From: Cornus controversa
Taxonomy: Eukaryota; Streptophyta; Magnoliopsida; Cornales; Cornaceae
DNA length: 64,000 nucleotides
Assembly: GCA_026545225.1 (NCBI GenBank)
Contig: CM048845.1
Coordinates: 28,486,001-28,550,000 of the forward strand
Direction of reading: 5' to 3'
The notes beneath the pieces were generated by a model, which saw only the letters and a list, made by a program, of their open reading frames with translations, did no database searches and was not told the DNA's origin. The number at the start of each line of letters is the position of its first letter. Positions within the stretch are counted from its first letter, which is position 1. The translations under genes were made by a program, and so were the position numbers. Of this stretch, positions 45,633 to 59,358 are shown piece after piece.

Positions 45633-46529
45633 CTTTGAGTCAAGAAACAGTCGGTTTGAGTTGATTGACGTTTACCCTTAGCTTTCTTGTTTTTATTATT
45701 TTTGCTAGACAACCTTCACCCTTACTCGAGTGAGCAAAGCGTGGTCATTGTATTCACCTTCCAAGTGAGGTTCCATAAATGTGTTTAATCTTCAAAATGT
45801 ATTAATTAAGAAGGTTCATGTTTCAAAATAATGAATTTACATAAATTCATTTATTAATCATACTAATCACAACATATCTCATAGTTTTTTTTATGAATGA
45901 AGTTAAAATGATTCATCCTAAAAATTAGATGAATCAAATAGATTTATCGAAAATACCAAAATTTTAGTGTGAATGAATTTGAAAATATTTCTTTTGTTGA
46001 TAAATGAAGCCTCCAATACATGCACATACATGTGAACACATTTAAAACTTGATTGTTTAAGGAGATTAAAAAAATATTTAGTATATATATATATATATAT
46101 ATTCAAGAAGATTATAATATATTTTGAAACACAATCCTGACCCTTATGGTCATGATACTCGAGCCAAACAAGTAGAGAAGCCTCCTATTCATCCCATGAT
46201 GAAAAAAAAAAAGGAGTATTGATAAGATTTCACAAATGAAATTCTAGTTAGACAAAGTCATGATCATAGCTAAAAGTACTCGACCATAGAGGATGGCCAA
46301 TCATGTGAAATGGTTCTCAATCCTGTTGAGATCAAAGTAAACTTGATAAGAAAGTGATATAAAGGTAGTAGATTTGGAATCCAAGAAGTGATATAAGAAA
46401 GTGATATAAAGGTAGTAAATTCATGGTTATGGATTGCCTGCCGAGATGATCCTAGACTAATAGAGCACCCTTTGAGATGTCTACGCTTTCGGTGGGAGAT
46501 AAACCATTTGATGGGGATTGAGCCTGCCC
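45633..46529. other. Gene-free region
   Basis: No gene recognised. A short direct repeat (AAGAAAGTGATATAAAGGTA) occurs twice near 46350 and 46395. Confidence 0.5.
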
Positions 46530-47027
46530 TCCATGTTAAAATCTATGAGAGGTGCACGATAGTATGTCAATTGTGCCGTAGTAGGGGTGGTGTGTGTGTG
46601 ATGTTTGTGTATGTTCTGACTATAGTTAGACCATTGTATTCAATGAAATTACACTTTGTAGCTTGTTCGTTGACAATGGTAAAAATTTATGCCTTGATTT
46701 TCGGCTTACCGGGTTTGGGGGGTATAAGATAGCAGATATGACATCTTGCTTGATCAATTTGATTTCTAATGAGAAGGGTTTGGTTCTATTCTAATTGGAA
46801 TAGGACCAAGCTCCGAAAATGGGAGTCAACATATATTCCAGTATCCGAACCCGCCCTATTTAAGTTTTATAAATATAAAACAATAAATCACAACAAACTA
46901 TTTTTTAAATACTTGGTTTCGGCTAAATTAATCATATAATTTCATTACGCTCTAATTAAGGCCACAACATCAGTCAATTCACATCCTATCATATCTTTCT
47001 TTTCTAACTCTACTTACGTTAGCTTTA

Positions 47028-47671
47028 TGCTCCGTTTGGTTGGAGGGAAGGATTGAGGAGAGATGGAAGAGATGAGGAAAATGAGAAAGTTGCCTTGTTT
47101 GGTTGGAAGGAAAAGAAGAGAGGTTGGAAGCAAGAAGGGATGAAGCATCCCTCCTAATTGATAATTGCTAATTTTTTATCTGTGTAAAATCGGACGGAAG
47201 AGAGGAAGGAAAGAATGAAAGATTAACCTATAAATTTGTAATACCTATTTTAATCTTCATCTATTTACAAAATGACTTATTTTAACATTCATGTATTTTA
47301 ATCCTACTGCAATTCTCTCTCATAAATAACTTTCATGTATTTACAAAATGACTTATTTTAAACTTTATGAATTTTAATCCTACCTTAATTTAATAATATT
47401 TTTAATACGTAAATAGTGAGTCACAATATTTTTTTTAATGCATGATTGATCAACTTAATTAATGAAGGTATATCGATAAAAGTGATATAAACCTCTCATT
47501 TTATTCTTTCAACCAAACAAAATTCAGTAATCACTCCATCAATCTTTTCTATTATCCATTCCACTCAATTAAACAAAAGTGAAGGAGATATCATCCCTTC
47601 CTTAGGAATGCCTCATTCGTCCCTCCCCCTTCCTTCCATCTATTTTTTCATCCCTCCAACCAAACGGAGCA
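47028..47671. mobile_element. PIF/Harbinger-like MITE with TTA target
   Basis: Perfect 22-bp terminal inverted repeats starting TGCTCCGTTTGGTTGGAGGG, flanked by TTA (47025-47027 and 47672-47674), 644 bp. Target TTA/TAA is typical of PIF/Harbinger. A copy at about 50410-51000 lacks the left end but shares the same right flank, so it was copied by the segmental duplication and is not an independent insertion. Confidence 0.85.
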
Positions 47672-47924
47672 TTAGTCTTCCTCTTTCCCTACTATTACAA
47701 TCAAGGTGGACTATGTTTCTTTTTCTGACCAACGATTTAAAGGTTTTCTTTACCCATCATCTTCTTTTCATTAAATTTCATCATATTTTAAATTCATAAT
47801 CACTAGGTTATCAAATTTGTGATTATAGTTGTTAAACATTTTGTTATATTTATTTATTTTTTAAAAAATTGTTTAAATTATGTATAGTCAAGTGCTTTAA
47901 AGCGGTTCTAACACGAGGATAGCA

Positions 47925-48042
47925 GGCCGTCCAGTGAATAAGGCACCTCTCTCCTAAATGGAAGAATCTGTGTTCGACTCCTCACTTACTAACACTAACG
48001 TGTAACTTCCTTGTCAAGTTATATATAAAAAAAAAAATCTTC
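47925..48042 (+). mobile_element. Probable tRNA-derived SINE
   Basis: ATAGCAGGCCGTCCAGTGAA (A-box region) and GTGTTCGACTCCTC (B box, near 47972) followed by a poly(A) ending near 48040. Flanks GGTTCTAACAC and AGTTTTGACAC are similar and may be a mutated target duplication. The paralogous site at 51225 (TGTTCTAACACCAAACGGT) is empty. Confidence 0.6.
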
Positions 48043-48052
48043 TGAGTTTTGA

Positions 48053-48886
48053 CACCTAACGGTAGATGAATTTTGTAATTGTTTGTAGGGGTTCTTTATT
48101 GATAACAGTAAAATATATAAATGGTGAGGCATCACTCGCAACATGACAGAGATTCGAGGTGGACTGAGAGAGGTGGAAGCCCAGACAAACTTGAGAGAGA
48201 GAAAGAAAGAAGATGACAGTGCTCGTGTAAACCATTGACTCCTTGATGAAAGGTGAGAAAGTATGGAGAAAGCATAGGTGTGAGAGAGCATGAGAGCTCT
48301 TCTCCTCTTCTCCTTTTTTTTATTTTGATGGTTTAGAGAGCAGATAGTTCAATCTGTCTAAAAAACCCTCCCTCTCTTGGCTTTGGGCAATGTCCTTTTA
48401 TAGGCCAAGAGTGAGATGGTGATGGCATGACATCACATAAAATGTGAGTTTATTAACAGAATAATTAAAAGAGATAAATTTCTCCAATAATTATAAAGCA
48501 GTGTTAATTAAAATAAAGAAAGTTGTATAGGAGTCAAAATGATATTTCTCTCTCAACAAGTCCGGTCGAGGGTCGACTCGACGAACCCTGGATTTCAGCC
48601 ACCAAACCAAGTACCTCCTCAGATCCCAGGTATTCCTGAGTCCTGCTCCCAACTCAGGTCTTCAAGTCTTTAGTTTGATGACGTCGTATGTGCCGCATAA
48701 TTTGTATGTTGACAATTTGACCAAGCTAAGTGGGCCGTTGTTGATGATGTGGCATTGCCACGTAATTTGCATGTTGACTATTTGACCAAGATAAGTGAGT
48801 CATTGTTGATGATGTGATGTTACCATGTCAACTGAGATATATAACTACCTACATTGTTTTTCCTTTTTTTCGAATGAATCTAGGAT
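48053..48886 (-). mobile_element. Unidentified ~830-bp insertion with promoter-like sequence
   Basis: Present in the first duplication copy and absent from the second (51235: ACGGT joined to GGACTCTCC). On the minus strand CCTATAAAAGGAC (48404-48392) is a strong TATA box followed by a C/T-rich leader. This suggests an LTR, but I cannot define TG..CA ends with a target duplication. Confidence 0.45.
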
Positions 48887-49329
48887 GAGGACTCTCCACA
48901 CCTTACCCACTTGAGACTTGACATACTAAAAGACAGCCCACTTTGTTGTGCCAAATTGAAAGGCCAACCTAGATAAGATCAAGCCCACACATCACCTTCG
49001 AGAAATTATTAGATAGATGCTCTTGAATTATAAGTTAGTTGGTGATCCAGTTTTATATTCATGTTTATTTTATATATAATATTTTATTAGACTTTTGGAT
49101 TCATTATATTAGTTATAGAATCAACTTGTGGTGCAAGACCGTGATTTTCAAGCCGAACTCTCTTCATTTTGAGAGGGGGTTGGGAACAATTTTTCAAGTC
49201 AATTTCTGATTATTCAACTTTTTGTTGTTTTCTTCTCATTTATTTTTGGAATTAACGGAGTTTCCAAGGATATTAGTACATGAATAGCCCCTCCACACAC
49301 ACACACACATATATATTACATTTAATTTA

Positions 49330-49571
49330 ATCATTGTATTTGAATTTCTCTTTAAAAAAAATCATAATCATATAGCCAAAAATACTTAAAAAAGTTAATT
49401 TTACAACTTAAGATTTAAAATAACTCTTTTTATTGTCGATTTAACAGTCACCATTAAAACACTACATTCATACTTAAATTCACGTACACATCTCCCTACC
49501 CTCATACTTATAAAATAATTCAGTCCAATAATTTTTTTTATATAGTTTCATAAGCACAGATAATACCATAA

Positions 49572-49580
<9 letters not shown>
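49330..49580. repeat. Dispersed repeat B, copy 2
   Basis: See the copy at 23310. Followed by (TA)n at 49576-49601. Confidence 0.7.
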
Positions 49581-49602
<22 letters not shown>

Positions 49603-51639
49603 TTTAAAATTGATTGAAAAATTTTCAAATCAGAAGCGCAATATCCGGGATTTATGATGGAGAGCCCAGACAATGTGTTTCTTAGTCCATCTTGCTTACA
49701 TGGCCGTACAGGAACTCAACTTTAATTTGTCCTCTTAATGTACGAATGCTTCTAAAATTCACCGCTTTATATATCACCAACTCACCAAGTTGGGTTGGGT
49801 CCAAATGGCATATAGGCACAAAGCTGGAGATGCTACAAATTCCCATACGTGGTAATGATTTGCTGTTTGTATTTATACATTTTATAGTAAAAACTCTGAT
49901 GGTGGAAGATAGTGATATCAAGTGATGGATGGGAATATTGAGCACCAAGATAGTGATATCAAGCCCTTGGATAGTTGCATGTTACAATCTATTGCTAGTA
50001 CGTCAATTGTGCTGTAATGGGGGTGGTGTGTGTCATGTTTTTGTAGGTGATATTATATTTTGATCCACATGAATTGTGGCTGAGTTATGAAATAATGGTG
50101 ATGGGTGTATGGCTATGCTGATATACGTTTGGAGATGCGATGGCCAAGATTGAAATCTAGTCCGGTTGAAACTCAGATTCTCACTTGCATATAGGGAGAT
50201 ATAATATTGTATTGTATTCTAGAAATAATGTTGTATATCGATATAATGTTTTGCATGAGTGTTGCTTACTAGAAGTAAATATGTTGTTGTATGAGCAGAG
50301 AGTTCTAATCCCTTCGATTAAACCAGATGTCCCATTTGCACAAGTAAACCCATGGGCTCACAAAGCTATCAGTTTAATTTGGACAATCAATAATAGCGGT
50401 TCGCGTGGAAAGCAATCCTTGGAAAAAAGGATTGAAGAAAGATAGAAGAGATGAAGGAAATGCGAGAGTTTCCTTGTTTGGTTGGAACGAAAAAAAGAGT
50501 TGGAGGAAGCAAGAAGGGATGAAGCATCCCTCATAATCGATAATTGCTAATTTTTTATTAGTCCAAAATTGAACGGAAGAGAGGAAGGAAAGAGTGAAAG
50601 ATTAACCTATAAATTTGTCATATCTATTTATAAAATGACTTATTTTAACATTTATGTATTTTAATCCTACTGTAATTCTCTCTTATAAACAACTTTCATA
50701 TATTTTATAAAATGACTTATTTTAACCTTTATGTATTTTAACCCTATCTTAATTCAATAATTTTTTTAATACGTAAACAACTTAATTAATGAAGGTATAT
50801 CGGTAAAAGTGATATAAACCTCTCCTTTTATTCCTTCCAACCAAACAAAATTCAGTTGCTACTCCATCAATTTTTTCTATTATCCTTTCATTTAACCAAA
50901 TAAAAGTGAGGAATATATCATCCCTTCCTTAGGAATGCCTCATCCCTCCTCCTCCTCCTCCCTCCTATCCATTTTTCCATCACTCCAATCAAACGGAGCA
51001 TTAGTCTTCCTCTTTCTTTACTATTATAATCAATGTGGACTATGTTTCTTTTTCTGACCAACGATTTAAATGTCTTCTTTGCACATCATTTTTTTCCATT
51101 AAATTTCATCATATTTTAAATTCATAATCACTAGATTAATGTTTGTTAAATATTTTATTATATTATTTTTTTGAAAAAAATTGTTTAAATTATGCATATT
51201 GGAGTGCTCCATATATGTTCTAACACCAAACGGTGGACTCTCCGTACCTTACCCACTTGACATACTAAAAGACAACCTACTTTGTTGTGCCAAATTGAAA
51301 GGCCAACCTAGATAAGATAAAGTCGACACATTACCTTCGAAAAATTATTAGATAGATGCTCTTGAATTATAAGTTAGTTGGTGATCCAGTTTTATATTCA
51401 TGTTTTTTTTTTATATATAATATTTTATTAAACTTTTGGATCCATTATATTAGTTATAGAATGAACTTTACAAGACCATCTAATAGTTTATCGTGATTAA
51501 TTTTCAAGTCGAACTCTCTTATTATGAGAGGGGCTTGGGAACAATTTTTCAAGTCAATTATTCAACTTTTTGTTGTTTTCTTCTCATTTATTTTTTGAAT
51601 TAAATGAGTTTCCAAGCATATTAGCACACGAATACCCCT

Positions 51640-51643
51640 ATAT

Positions 51644-51699
<56 letters not shown>

Positions 51700-51845
51700 C
51701 ATTTAATCATTTTGTTTGAATTTTTCTCAAAAAGAAGTCATAATCTAATGGTGAAAAATGTCTAAAAATTAATTTTACTATTTAAAATATATTTACCAAT
51801 ATATAATTAAAATAATTTTTTTTATTGTCGATCTAATAGTCACGC
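51640..51845. repeat. (CA)n-(TA)n microsatellite and truncated repeat B, copy 3
   Basis: Compound microsatellite at 51642-51697, then the first half of repeat B. Confidence 0.75.
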
Positions 51846-52273
51846 TAGCGTGTCTGTATATATATATATGTTTGTATGTTTAAAGTTGATTGAAAAAATT
51901 TCAAATCAGAAGCGCAATATCCGGGATTTATGATGGAAAGACCAGACAATGTGTTTCTTACTCCATCTTGCTTCCATGACCGTACAGGAACTCAACTTTA
52001 ATTTGTCGTCTTCATGTACCAATGCTTCTAAAATTCACCGCTTTATATATCACCAAGTTGGGTTGGGTCTAAATCGCATATAGGCACAAAGCTGGAGATG
52101 CTACAAATTCCCATATGAGATAATGATTTGCTGTTTGTATTTACACATTTTAAATATAGTAATAAATCTGATGGTGGAAGACAGTGATAACAAGTAATGG
52201 ATGGAAATATTGAGCACCAAGATAGTGATATCAAGCCCTTGGATAGTTGCATGTCATAATCTATTGCTAGTAA

Positions 52274-52484
52274 GGTCCCGTTTGGCAGAGCTTTTGATTC
52301 CGCTTTTACGCAGAAGAAAAAGAGAAGCAAAAGTTAAATTAAGAAGTTGGTATCCACCAGCTTCCTTTAAACGTTTTTTTTGGACTTCGAAACTCTTCCG
52401 TCTTACCAATCCAAACACTTTCTAAAACGACTTTTGAACTTGAAAAGCCGAAAGTCGCTTTTCAAAAACCAATCCAAACAGGCC
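52274..52484. mobile_element. Short PIF/Harbinger-like MITE with TAA target
   Basis: GGTCCCGTTTGG ... CCAAACAGGCC, 211 bp, flanked by TAA (52271-52273, 52485-52487). Inner CGCTTTT and AAAGTCGCTTTT motifs are inverted. The paralogous site near 49995 (GCTAGTACGTCAATTG) is empty, so it inserted after the duplication. Confidence 0.8.
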
Positions 52485-52769
52485 TAAGTCAATTGTGCTC
52501 TAATGTGGTGGTGTGTGTCTTGTTTGTGTAGGTTGTGACAATGGTTAGACCATTGTATTCTTATCCACGTGAATTATGGTTGAGTTATGAAATAATGGTG
52601 ATGGGTGTGTGGCTATGCCGATATATGTAGTATGGAGATGCGATGGCCAAGATCGATATTTAGTCTTTTTGGAACTCAGATCCTCTCTGGCATATACGGA
52701 GATACAATATAGTATTGCATTCTAGAAATAATGTTGTTGTATCTCGATATAGTGTTTTGCATGTGTTAC

Positions 52770-54300
52770 TTCTTAGTTTGAGCATAAGTGCAGGACAAGA
52801 AGAGATGGTCCCGATCATCACCGTGACATCCATAATTATAACACAACTGAGCCAAGCTAATGCCTCATTTCTACAGATTACAACCCGAAGGTAGCTTCTC
52901 ATGGATAACCAAGCAGGCATTACAAGAAACACTAGGGTTTTCCTCCATTACACACTAAATGATGCATATTATTTTGCAACCCATGTTTCCTACAACCCTC
53001 CCAAGCCTTCTTGAAAGAAAAGGAACCACCATTCCATTTAACAAGATCCTAATGAGAACCGTGTATTAGGATAGTGGTTAAAAACTCCTTAAGTCTCGTA
53101 GTTCATCAAAACCAAGGACAGCCAGGTTCTAAGCTCCATTACAGACCAACACTTCCACGCAAGCATTCCTTTTGAAAGAGAGCATTCTAAACAGCATGTG
53201 CCCAAAGTTCTGCAGCACAGATTGATCCGAACACCAAGGGTCTTCGTGTTGGATTATTACATGAACCACACATCTAACAAGTTCTACCTTCCCAACTAAA
53301 GATAATATTTTCGAGTTCTAAGCATTAAACCTGGGAGAGACTTTATCAAGCAACATCGAATTGAATAGGTCGTCCTACTAACCCATACATATTTAAGGGA
53401 AGACCTAAAAAGGGCACAGGAAAATTGACTTCCTTAAGATGCAACAAATTAAGAAGAAGGCGTTTCCTCCTAATTGCCTTCGAAAAAACAACCACACTCT
53501 TCTCCTTACCCCGAATGAGCCTCAAAATCTAAAAACACCTTCATCACCGATCTGATAGACTGAATGTTAGCATGAGAAACAAATAGCAGGTCATCTACAT
53601 AAATAAATGGAAAATATATGAATTCACCTTCCTCGCTGCTCTTGAAAGAGTAATAGGTCTAGCACTCACCTCATCATCCACCAAAGAAGAGAAAACCTCA
53701 GTAACAAGAGTAAAGAGAAGCGAAGATAGAAATAACCACAGGGAGATCCATTCACCAACACTGAATAAAAAGAAGACTGCATGTATTTCCTAATCCAACC
53801 AATCCAAGTTGCACTAAAACCCATCTTCTGAAGAGTTTCAAATAGGAAATGCCAAGAAACAGAGTCATACACCTTCCTCACATCAATCTTCATTGCAATA
53901 GTAGGATAATACTTAGAATTAAACCCTCTGATCAACTCATTAGCCATAATTAGATTATCTTGAATTTTGCGTCCCTTGACAAAAGCACATTGCTCCCTTC
54001 CAACCAGTTTCAGAAGACCAAGGCCAAGTCTTTTAGCAGTCAGTTTAGTAATTAATTTGTATGATACATTACATAAAGCAATATGCCTGTAATCAGTAAT
54101 CTTTGAACAATTATCCTTCTTAGGAGTGAGAGTGATAAAGAAACTGCTCATACCCACAAGAAGCTAGGAATACACAAAGAAGTTCTTCACTGCATTAACC
54201 ACATCATCTTGAACAAGAAACCAATGAGATTCATAAAATCTGTAAAACTTGTTGGGATTGTATGTCATTTATAGCACCAATTGGGATTTAATGTGATCAT
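52770..54300 (-). pseudogene. L1-type LINE reverse transcriptase fragment
   Basis: The minus strand encodes non-LTR reverse transcriptase: SSFFITLTPKKDNCSKITDY, RHIALCNVSYKLITKLTAKR, EQCAFVKGRKIQDNLIMANE, AMKIDVRKVYDSVSWHFLFE, then VLVNGSPCGYF (54157-53730). Downstream broken frames continue with KVSPRFNAWNSK-like sequence and finish with a zf-RVT-like DHLFLSCTYAQT near 52780. Upstream, FYESHWFLVQDDVVNAVKNF reaches about 54240. Endonuclease and the 5' part are missing. Heavily mutated and nonfunctional. Confidence 0.9.
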
Positions 54301-57300
54301 GGCTAAGTTTGTCGATTAAAAATTACCATTTTGCAATACAACGAATTTCTAGCATAATAGGGGTGTTGAAAGGGTGTCGAACTAGAGAGACAGTGTTCTG
54401 ATTGTGTTCAATTGATAGGACTAATTTTAATTAAATTAAAAGAAGGCTGCTAATTTTTATTTCTAATTTAACTAATTAAAACATTTAAATGAAAGAAAGA
54501 AATCTATAGAGTGACGAGAATGTGAGATGAATCTAGGGTTATTAACTTCACCACTAACTTCACAATCAATGGTTGATTGAACTAATTATGAAAAATTATA
54601 TCATGCATAAGTAGTATTAGTGGCTACAAACTCACTTTCAACTGTCAAGGGGATAACATATAATTTAATCTAAGTCATGGATTATCTTTAATTGGTATGC
54701 ATCATCTGCCTATCTACACTACTCTAGGGTACAGTATGGTCCATTTTCTCTAGAAATAATCTATCAAAACATAAATCATACATTCAATAAATAGTATTAT
54801 ATAATAATCAGTCTCATAATCACAGAAAATAAGAGGGATTGAGTTCAATCACAACAAATAGATATCTAAGAAAAGATAAGAAATCATTGAAACTGAATAT
54901 ATAGACTTTATTGCTCAATTCTTTAATAATAGAATCCTCCAAATTACACAATCTATGCATGTATACAAAAATCCCCAATAATTAGAACAATCAAACCATT
55001 GATGCTTAGTTAAGGCTACATCAAAAAATTAGTGGATGAACTAGCCTCTCATAGTAGAAGAGAATGCTTCAACGATTGAGGAAAAAGACTTCATCTCTAT
55101 GGAATTCGCGTAAGATCTTGTTCCCCAATATTTCTTCACTCCAAAAGCTCTTCAAAGCTATTGCCCATGGTCTAAATGTAGCCCTAATTCTTCACTTTTA
55201 ATTGACAAGAGAATATGAAATGTTCCCACCTAATTAGGAAACAATTAGAGTTTTCCCGCATGCCCTAATCAGGTGAATTTTTCTACTAAACTTTAGCCCA
55301 ACGTTTGATGCCTTATAAGTTCGATTCATGATATTTTTGTAAAATACAAAAAGATGCAGAATCTAATTTTGTTCAAATTACAAGAGAATTAGATTGTTTT
55401 GACAGTAAAAAATAAGAGTTACGAGTAGTTTACAAAAATGGGATTAAAACTATATTTTGCACAGAATTAGATTTCAGCCCGTAATGTCCTTAAGCAGTTA
55501 TAATTCTCTTGGGCGTCTTCTTTGGGTTGTTTTAAATTGAATTATTGACTAGACTTTGTCTGTCACGCCCTGATTCCCAAGGCCCGAGAACCGGGGAGTG
55601 AACTCCGTGAGATCACCCTTACTATATAACCATCACCTGATCATACAATCTCAATTTTCTATTATTTTCAAGAAAATTGGGCATCACCCATTCGAATAAA
55701 TCAGATCCTGATATGTTATTCATACTTTAAATTCAAAATGGACACTTCTGGGCACGTGTCCCCCTAGCATTCCTACAACATGCATAATACAATTGAAATA
55801 ATAACTCAATCTCTGAATGTCCGTCTCATATACATACATCAAATGAAATGTACAATTGGGATAAATTACGCAACATACAATGTCCAGTTACATTTAATCC
55901 AAATATACAACATCCATCTAATATCCTGGACATAAATTAGATTCTAAGGAGTCTAATCATTACATCTGCAACTGGTACTATCAGTCCCATAACTGACTCC
56001 GTAATCAGTAATACCTGCAAAACCTGGGAGGGGGTGAGCTCAAAGGCCCAACAAGGTATGTAGAACCATACTATCACTGCAGTAGTAGGTCGATCCTCAC
56101 ATATTCTCAAAAATATACGTGCACTTAAATATTTCACAATATTTAAAGTCATGCTCCTAGCATTCATGAACCAATAATGCATATGGCAGTTCTAGCACAT
56201 ATGAACATTTAAATCTACTACACATGATTTTAGAAATCATTTTCAACATGCTCATAGGTGATAAAATTCAACATCAATATGTATAAAGAACATATGTGTC
56301 TAAGCATTTATATGAAATAATGCAAATCAATTATCACATTCTCTACTCAACAAACAACAATTTTCAAATGCAATGTAGATGCATTTGAACAGAAAAACAT
56401 GCTTAACAAATAAACACATAAGCATAAAGATATTTTCACCTTCCTCGGTCATAACCTGATACATAATACAAGCATCAAGGCATGCACATACTCTCACTCT
56501 CGTCCCTCATCCGATATCCTACATGATTGGTCCGGTCCGAAGATTATGTGACCTTGGACAACTCCGATACAACCTGATGACCGGGACCACTCTGAGGGGT
56601 CATCAAACTCTAGATATACTCCGATGGCAATATATTAGTTTGCCAAATTGTGAGGGGGCAACTTCGAAGCTCACTAATGTTGGGCACACTCCGATTCTAG
56701 GTATAGAGCCTTTGTATGGCGGGTCCACTCCGAGGGCCATACGTAGTGGATAATTATACCACTTCTTGTGACACAGTTGGACCACTCCAAAGTCCCGTGT
56801 ACCTCTTTTGCGTTAATTTTTCCGTAACTTCCCATATATGCAATGTGGATGCATACGTAATCAAGCATTTTATTTTATGCTATTCTAATGCACCAACTAG
56901 TATTAAAGTACATGACATGCATTTCTCTCTACATAAATCCACATGTAACCACATATGTGTCATTTCCCTCCCATATATGCAATATAGATGTATATATATA
57001 CATAGCATAATATTTTCATGCATCAACTCATGCTTATGAATACTAAAAAGAAGTATTTGGCATACTTCTCATCACATTCCAACATATATAGCACATACAT
57101 GTTCAAAACTCGCATAATACCTCATATATGCCAACTACCTCAACCTAACACATTTTTATTATGTTATAACCAATGCATACATTCGATATATATAAAGCTA
57201 GCATGCATTTCATACTCACATTTTCACATATAACCACATATATGTCACATCCTGCATATAATCACATATGCATGTATATTAGCATGGATATAATCATGCT

Positions 57301-57316
57301 ATCGCTACATGCATGC

Positions 57317-58820
57317 TGATAAGTGTTCAATTCTATGCATTTGAACCCTCTTTATTGCTTATGTTAGTTTCGTTTTTGCGTTTACCGAGATATGTTTACG
57401 GTATTTTTGTGTTTTTGATGTATTGCAGGTATTAGAGTAAATGGAGCAAAGTTTGAAGCTATTTGCAACTGAAGAGAAAAAGTCAGAATTGCAGCCAAAG
57501 GCATCTCGATCAATCGAGATGTTAATCTCGATTAATCAAAATCTCGATTGATCGAGATCTCATTTCGATTGATCGAAATCTCAATCAATCGAGATGTTAA
57601 TCTCGATTAATCAAAATCTCGATTGATCGAGATCTCATTTCGATTGATCGAAATCTCGATCAATCGAGATCCAATCTCGATTGATCGAGATTCTGCAGAA
57701 CCCACTTGGCCACTTGCTCACCTGCTCTCCCACTTGCAACAAAATCCCCCTTTTTGCACGACTTAAGGGGATTGTCTGACTTGAACAAGACCTTTGGGGG
57801 CCTTCTTGATACAAGGGATATATAAAGTCATATATATATATATATGGTGGGCCTCCAAGGTTGAAAAGGGAGCCAAAAAGCACAAAAAGGGCCATATCTC
57901 TCATATCTCATATATCTCTCAATATACATTAGACCATCCAAGGAGAGACCTTCGGGAGAGGAAGAAGAGGAGCTGAACCAGACCAAGAAGCTTCACTTTC
58001 TTCATCAATGGAAGGGTGCAAGGCTGTCATGACCAACTAACTCCTCCACTAGGGTGTGGTTGACACAACTAGCCATGTAAACTTGTTCATTTTTGTAGCA
58101 CTTGGGGATTTGTAGTTAAATGTTGATTATTTAGCCTAGTGAATATGTACACAAATACATTTCTTATATATATTCATTTGATTGAGAATTTATTCTTGTC
58201 TTAGAGTAGATTTTGTCACTTGAATGCACAACATTTGCATATTCCACAAGAAGTGCAAATGATGGCTAGATAATGGTGTTTAAATGAATGTGTGATGTTT
58301 GCTTGTATAGACCATGCCAAGACAAGGTAGTTTGGATGCATGTAGGGTTCACCTAGAGAGTAGGGTAATTAGGTAGTTAGTTAGGTTGAAGAGCTATGCT
58401 TGTTGAAGATGGATTATGATAGGTTAGCACACACATTGATCTTTTGATATGTTATTGAGGTCACAAGCCTAATGACATTGTTAGGCATTTAATTTATGAA
58501 TCCCATGCTTGCTACACTAATGAACATGTGAATGGCTAGTGGTGGAAACCACCCCTAGCTCTCTCTCCCAACTCAACTCTTTACTTTATTGTCATTTCAT
58601 TCATGCAATAGATTATAAACAAAAAATCCAAAAATCTGTTTTTAGAATTAAAGTATAATTAATCTTCCTTTAAGACAATTTCGACTAGTCCTCGTGGGAT
58701 CGATACCCTCTATATAGAACCTTATCTACAAAGATTCGTGCTCTTGCGAGTGGTTAAATTATATTTTGATAAAAAAGGGCAAAATTAAGCTTACAATATA
58801 ATTCGAGTTTAGCCACATCA
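57317..58820 (+). mobile_element. Solo LTR with 5-bp target duplication CATGC
   Basis: Runs TGATAAGTGTTCAATTC to TTTAGCCACATCA, 1504 bp, with CATGC at 57312-57316 and 58821-58825. Near the end are CTCGTGGGATCGATACC and TTCGTGCTCTTGCGAGTGG, typical of Athila/Tat LTR ends. Contains a palindrome-rich minisatellite (57505-57695) and a TATA-like stretch (ATATATAAAG near 57818). Innermost of three nested LTRs. Confidence 0.88.
57505..57695. repeat. Palindromic TCGATTGATCGAGAT minisatellite
   Basis: About 190 bp made of ATCTCGATTGATCGAGAT and variants in both orientations; a 75-bp higher-order unit is repeated (57511 and 57586). Almost every unit is self-complementary. Confidence 0.9.
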
Positions 58821-59184
58821 CATGCATTTACTACAAGCAACCAACATACATCCCAACAACCATACATAATCACACATATATGTATCTTGTCACCTATATA
58901 TGTAATGAGAAAATATATAACACTTATCATATTTCATGCTTTTCAAATACCCTTCAATGTTATAAACAATTTAGAATTCATTTTCTACCACTGCACCAAA
59001 TATATAATCACATATATATATTTACATATACTCAACTCATGCATAAAAATCACATATGCATGCAAGGCAACATCTGGCTAAATATACATATATAATTTAG
59101 CATACTTTACATGACTCAATCCATAAATATGCATATAACAATGCAAATAAGCATCTAAATTTAACAATGCTCCCATCCTCTAAG

Positions 59185-59186
59185 CC

Positions 59187-59253
<67 letters not shown>

Positions 59254-59317
59254 AGATGGATATTGTATATACGTGGGATGTGAAGAAAGATGGATATTGT
59301 CTATACGTGGGATGTGA

Positions 59318-59358
<41 letters not shown>

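Larger units (their letters stand above)
46530..52770. repeat. Degenerate tandem segmental duplication
   Basis: Ordered blocks recur. The tail block with GTCAATTGTG ... GGTGGTGTGTGTG is at 46566, 50000 and 52488. The block of a MITE plus TCTGACCAACGATTTAAA is at 47028-47800 and 50410-51120. ACTTTGTTGTGCCAAATTGA is at 48940 and 51280. Repeat B is at 49330 and 51715. AATCAGAAGCGCAATATCCG is at 49630 and 51905. No recognisable gene in any copy; short frames on both strands (49682-49948, 52043-52330) are related between copies but I do not recognise them. Confidence 0.85.

Noticed and set aside
46472-46732. 86-codon plus-strand frame in the duplicated block
   Set aside because: The frame is not kept in the paralogous copies at 50000 and 52488.
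57505-57695. CRISPR-like array
   Set aside because: Palindromic units without unique spacers, inside a plant LTR.
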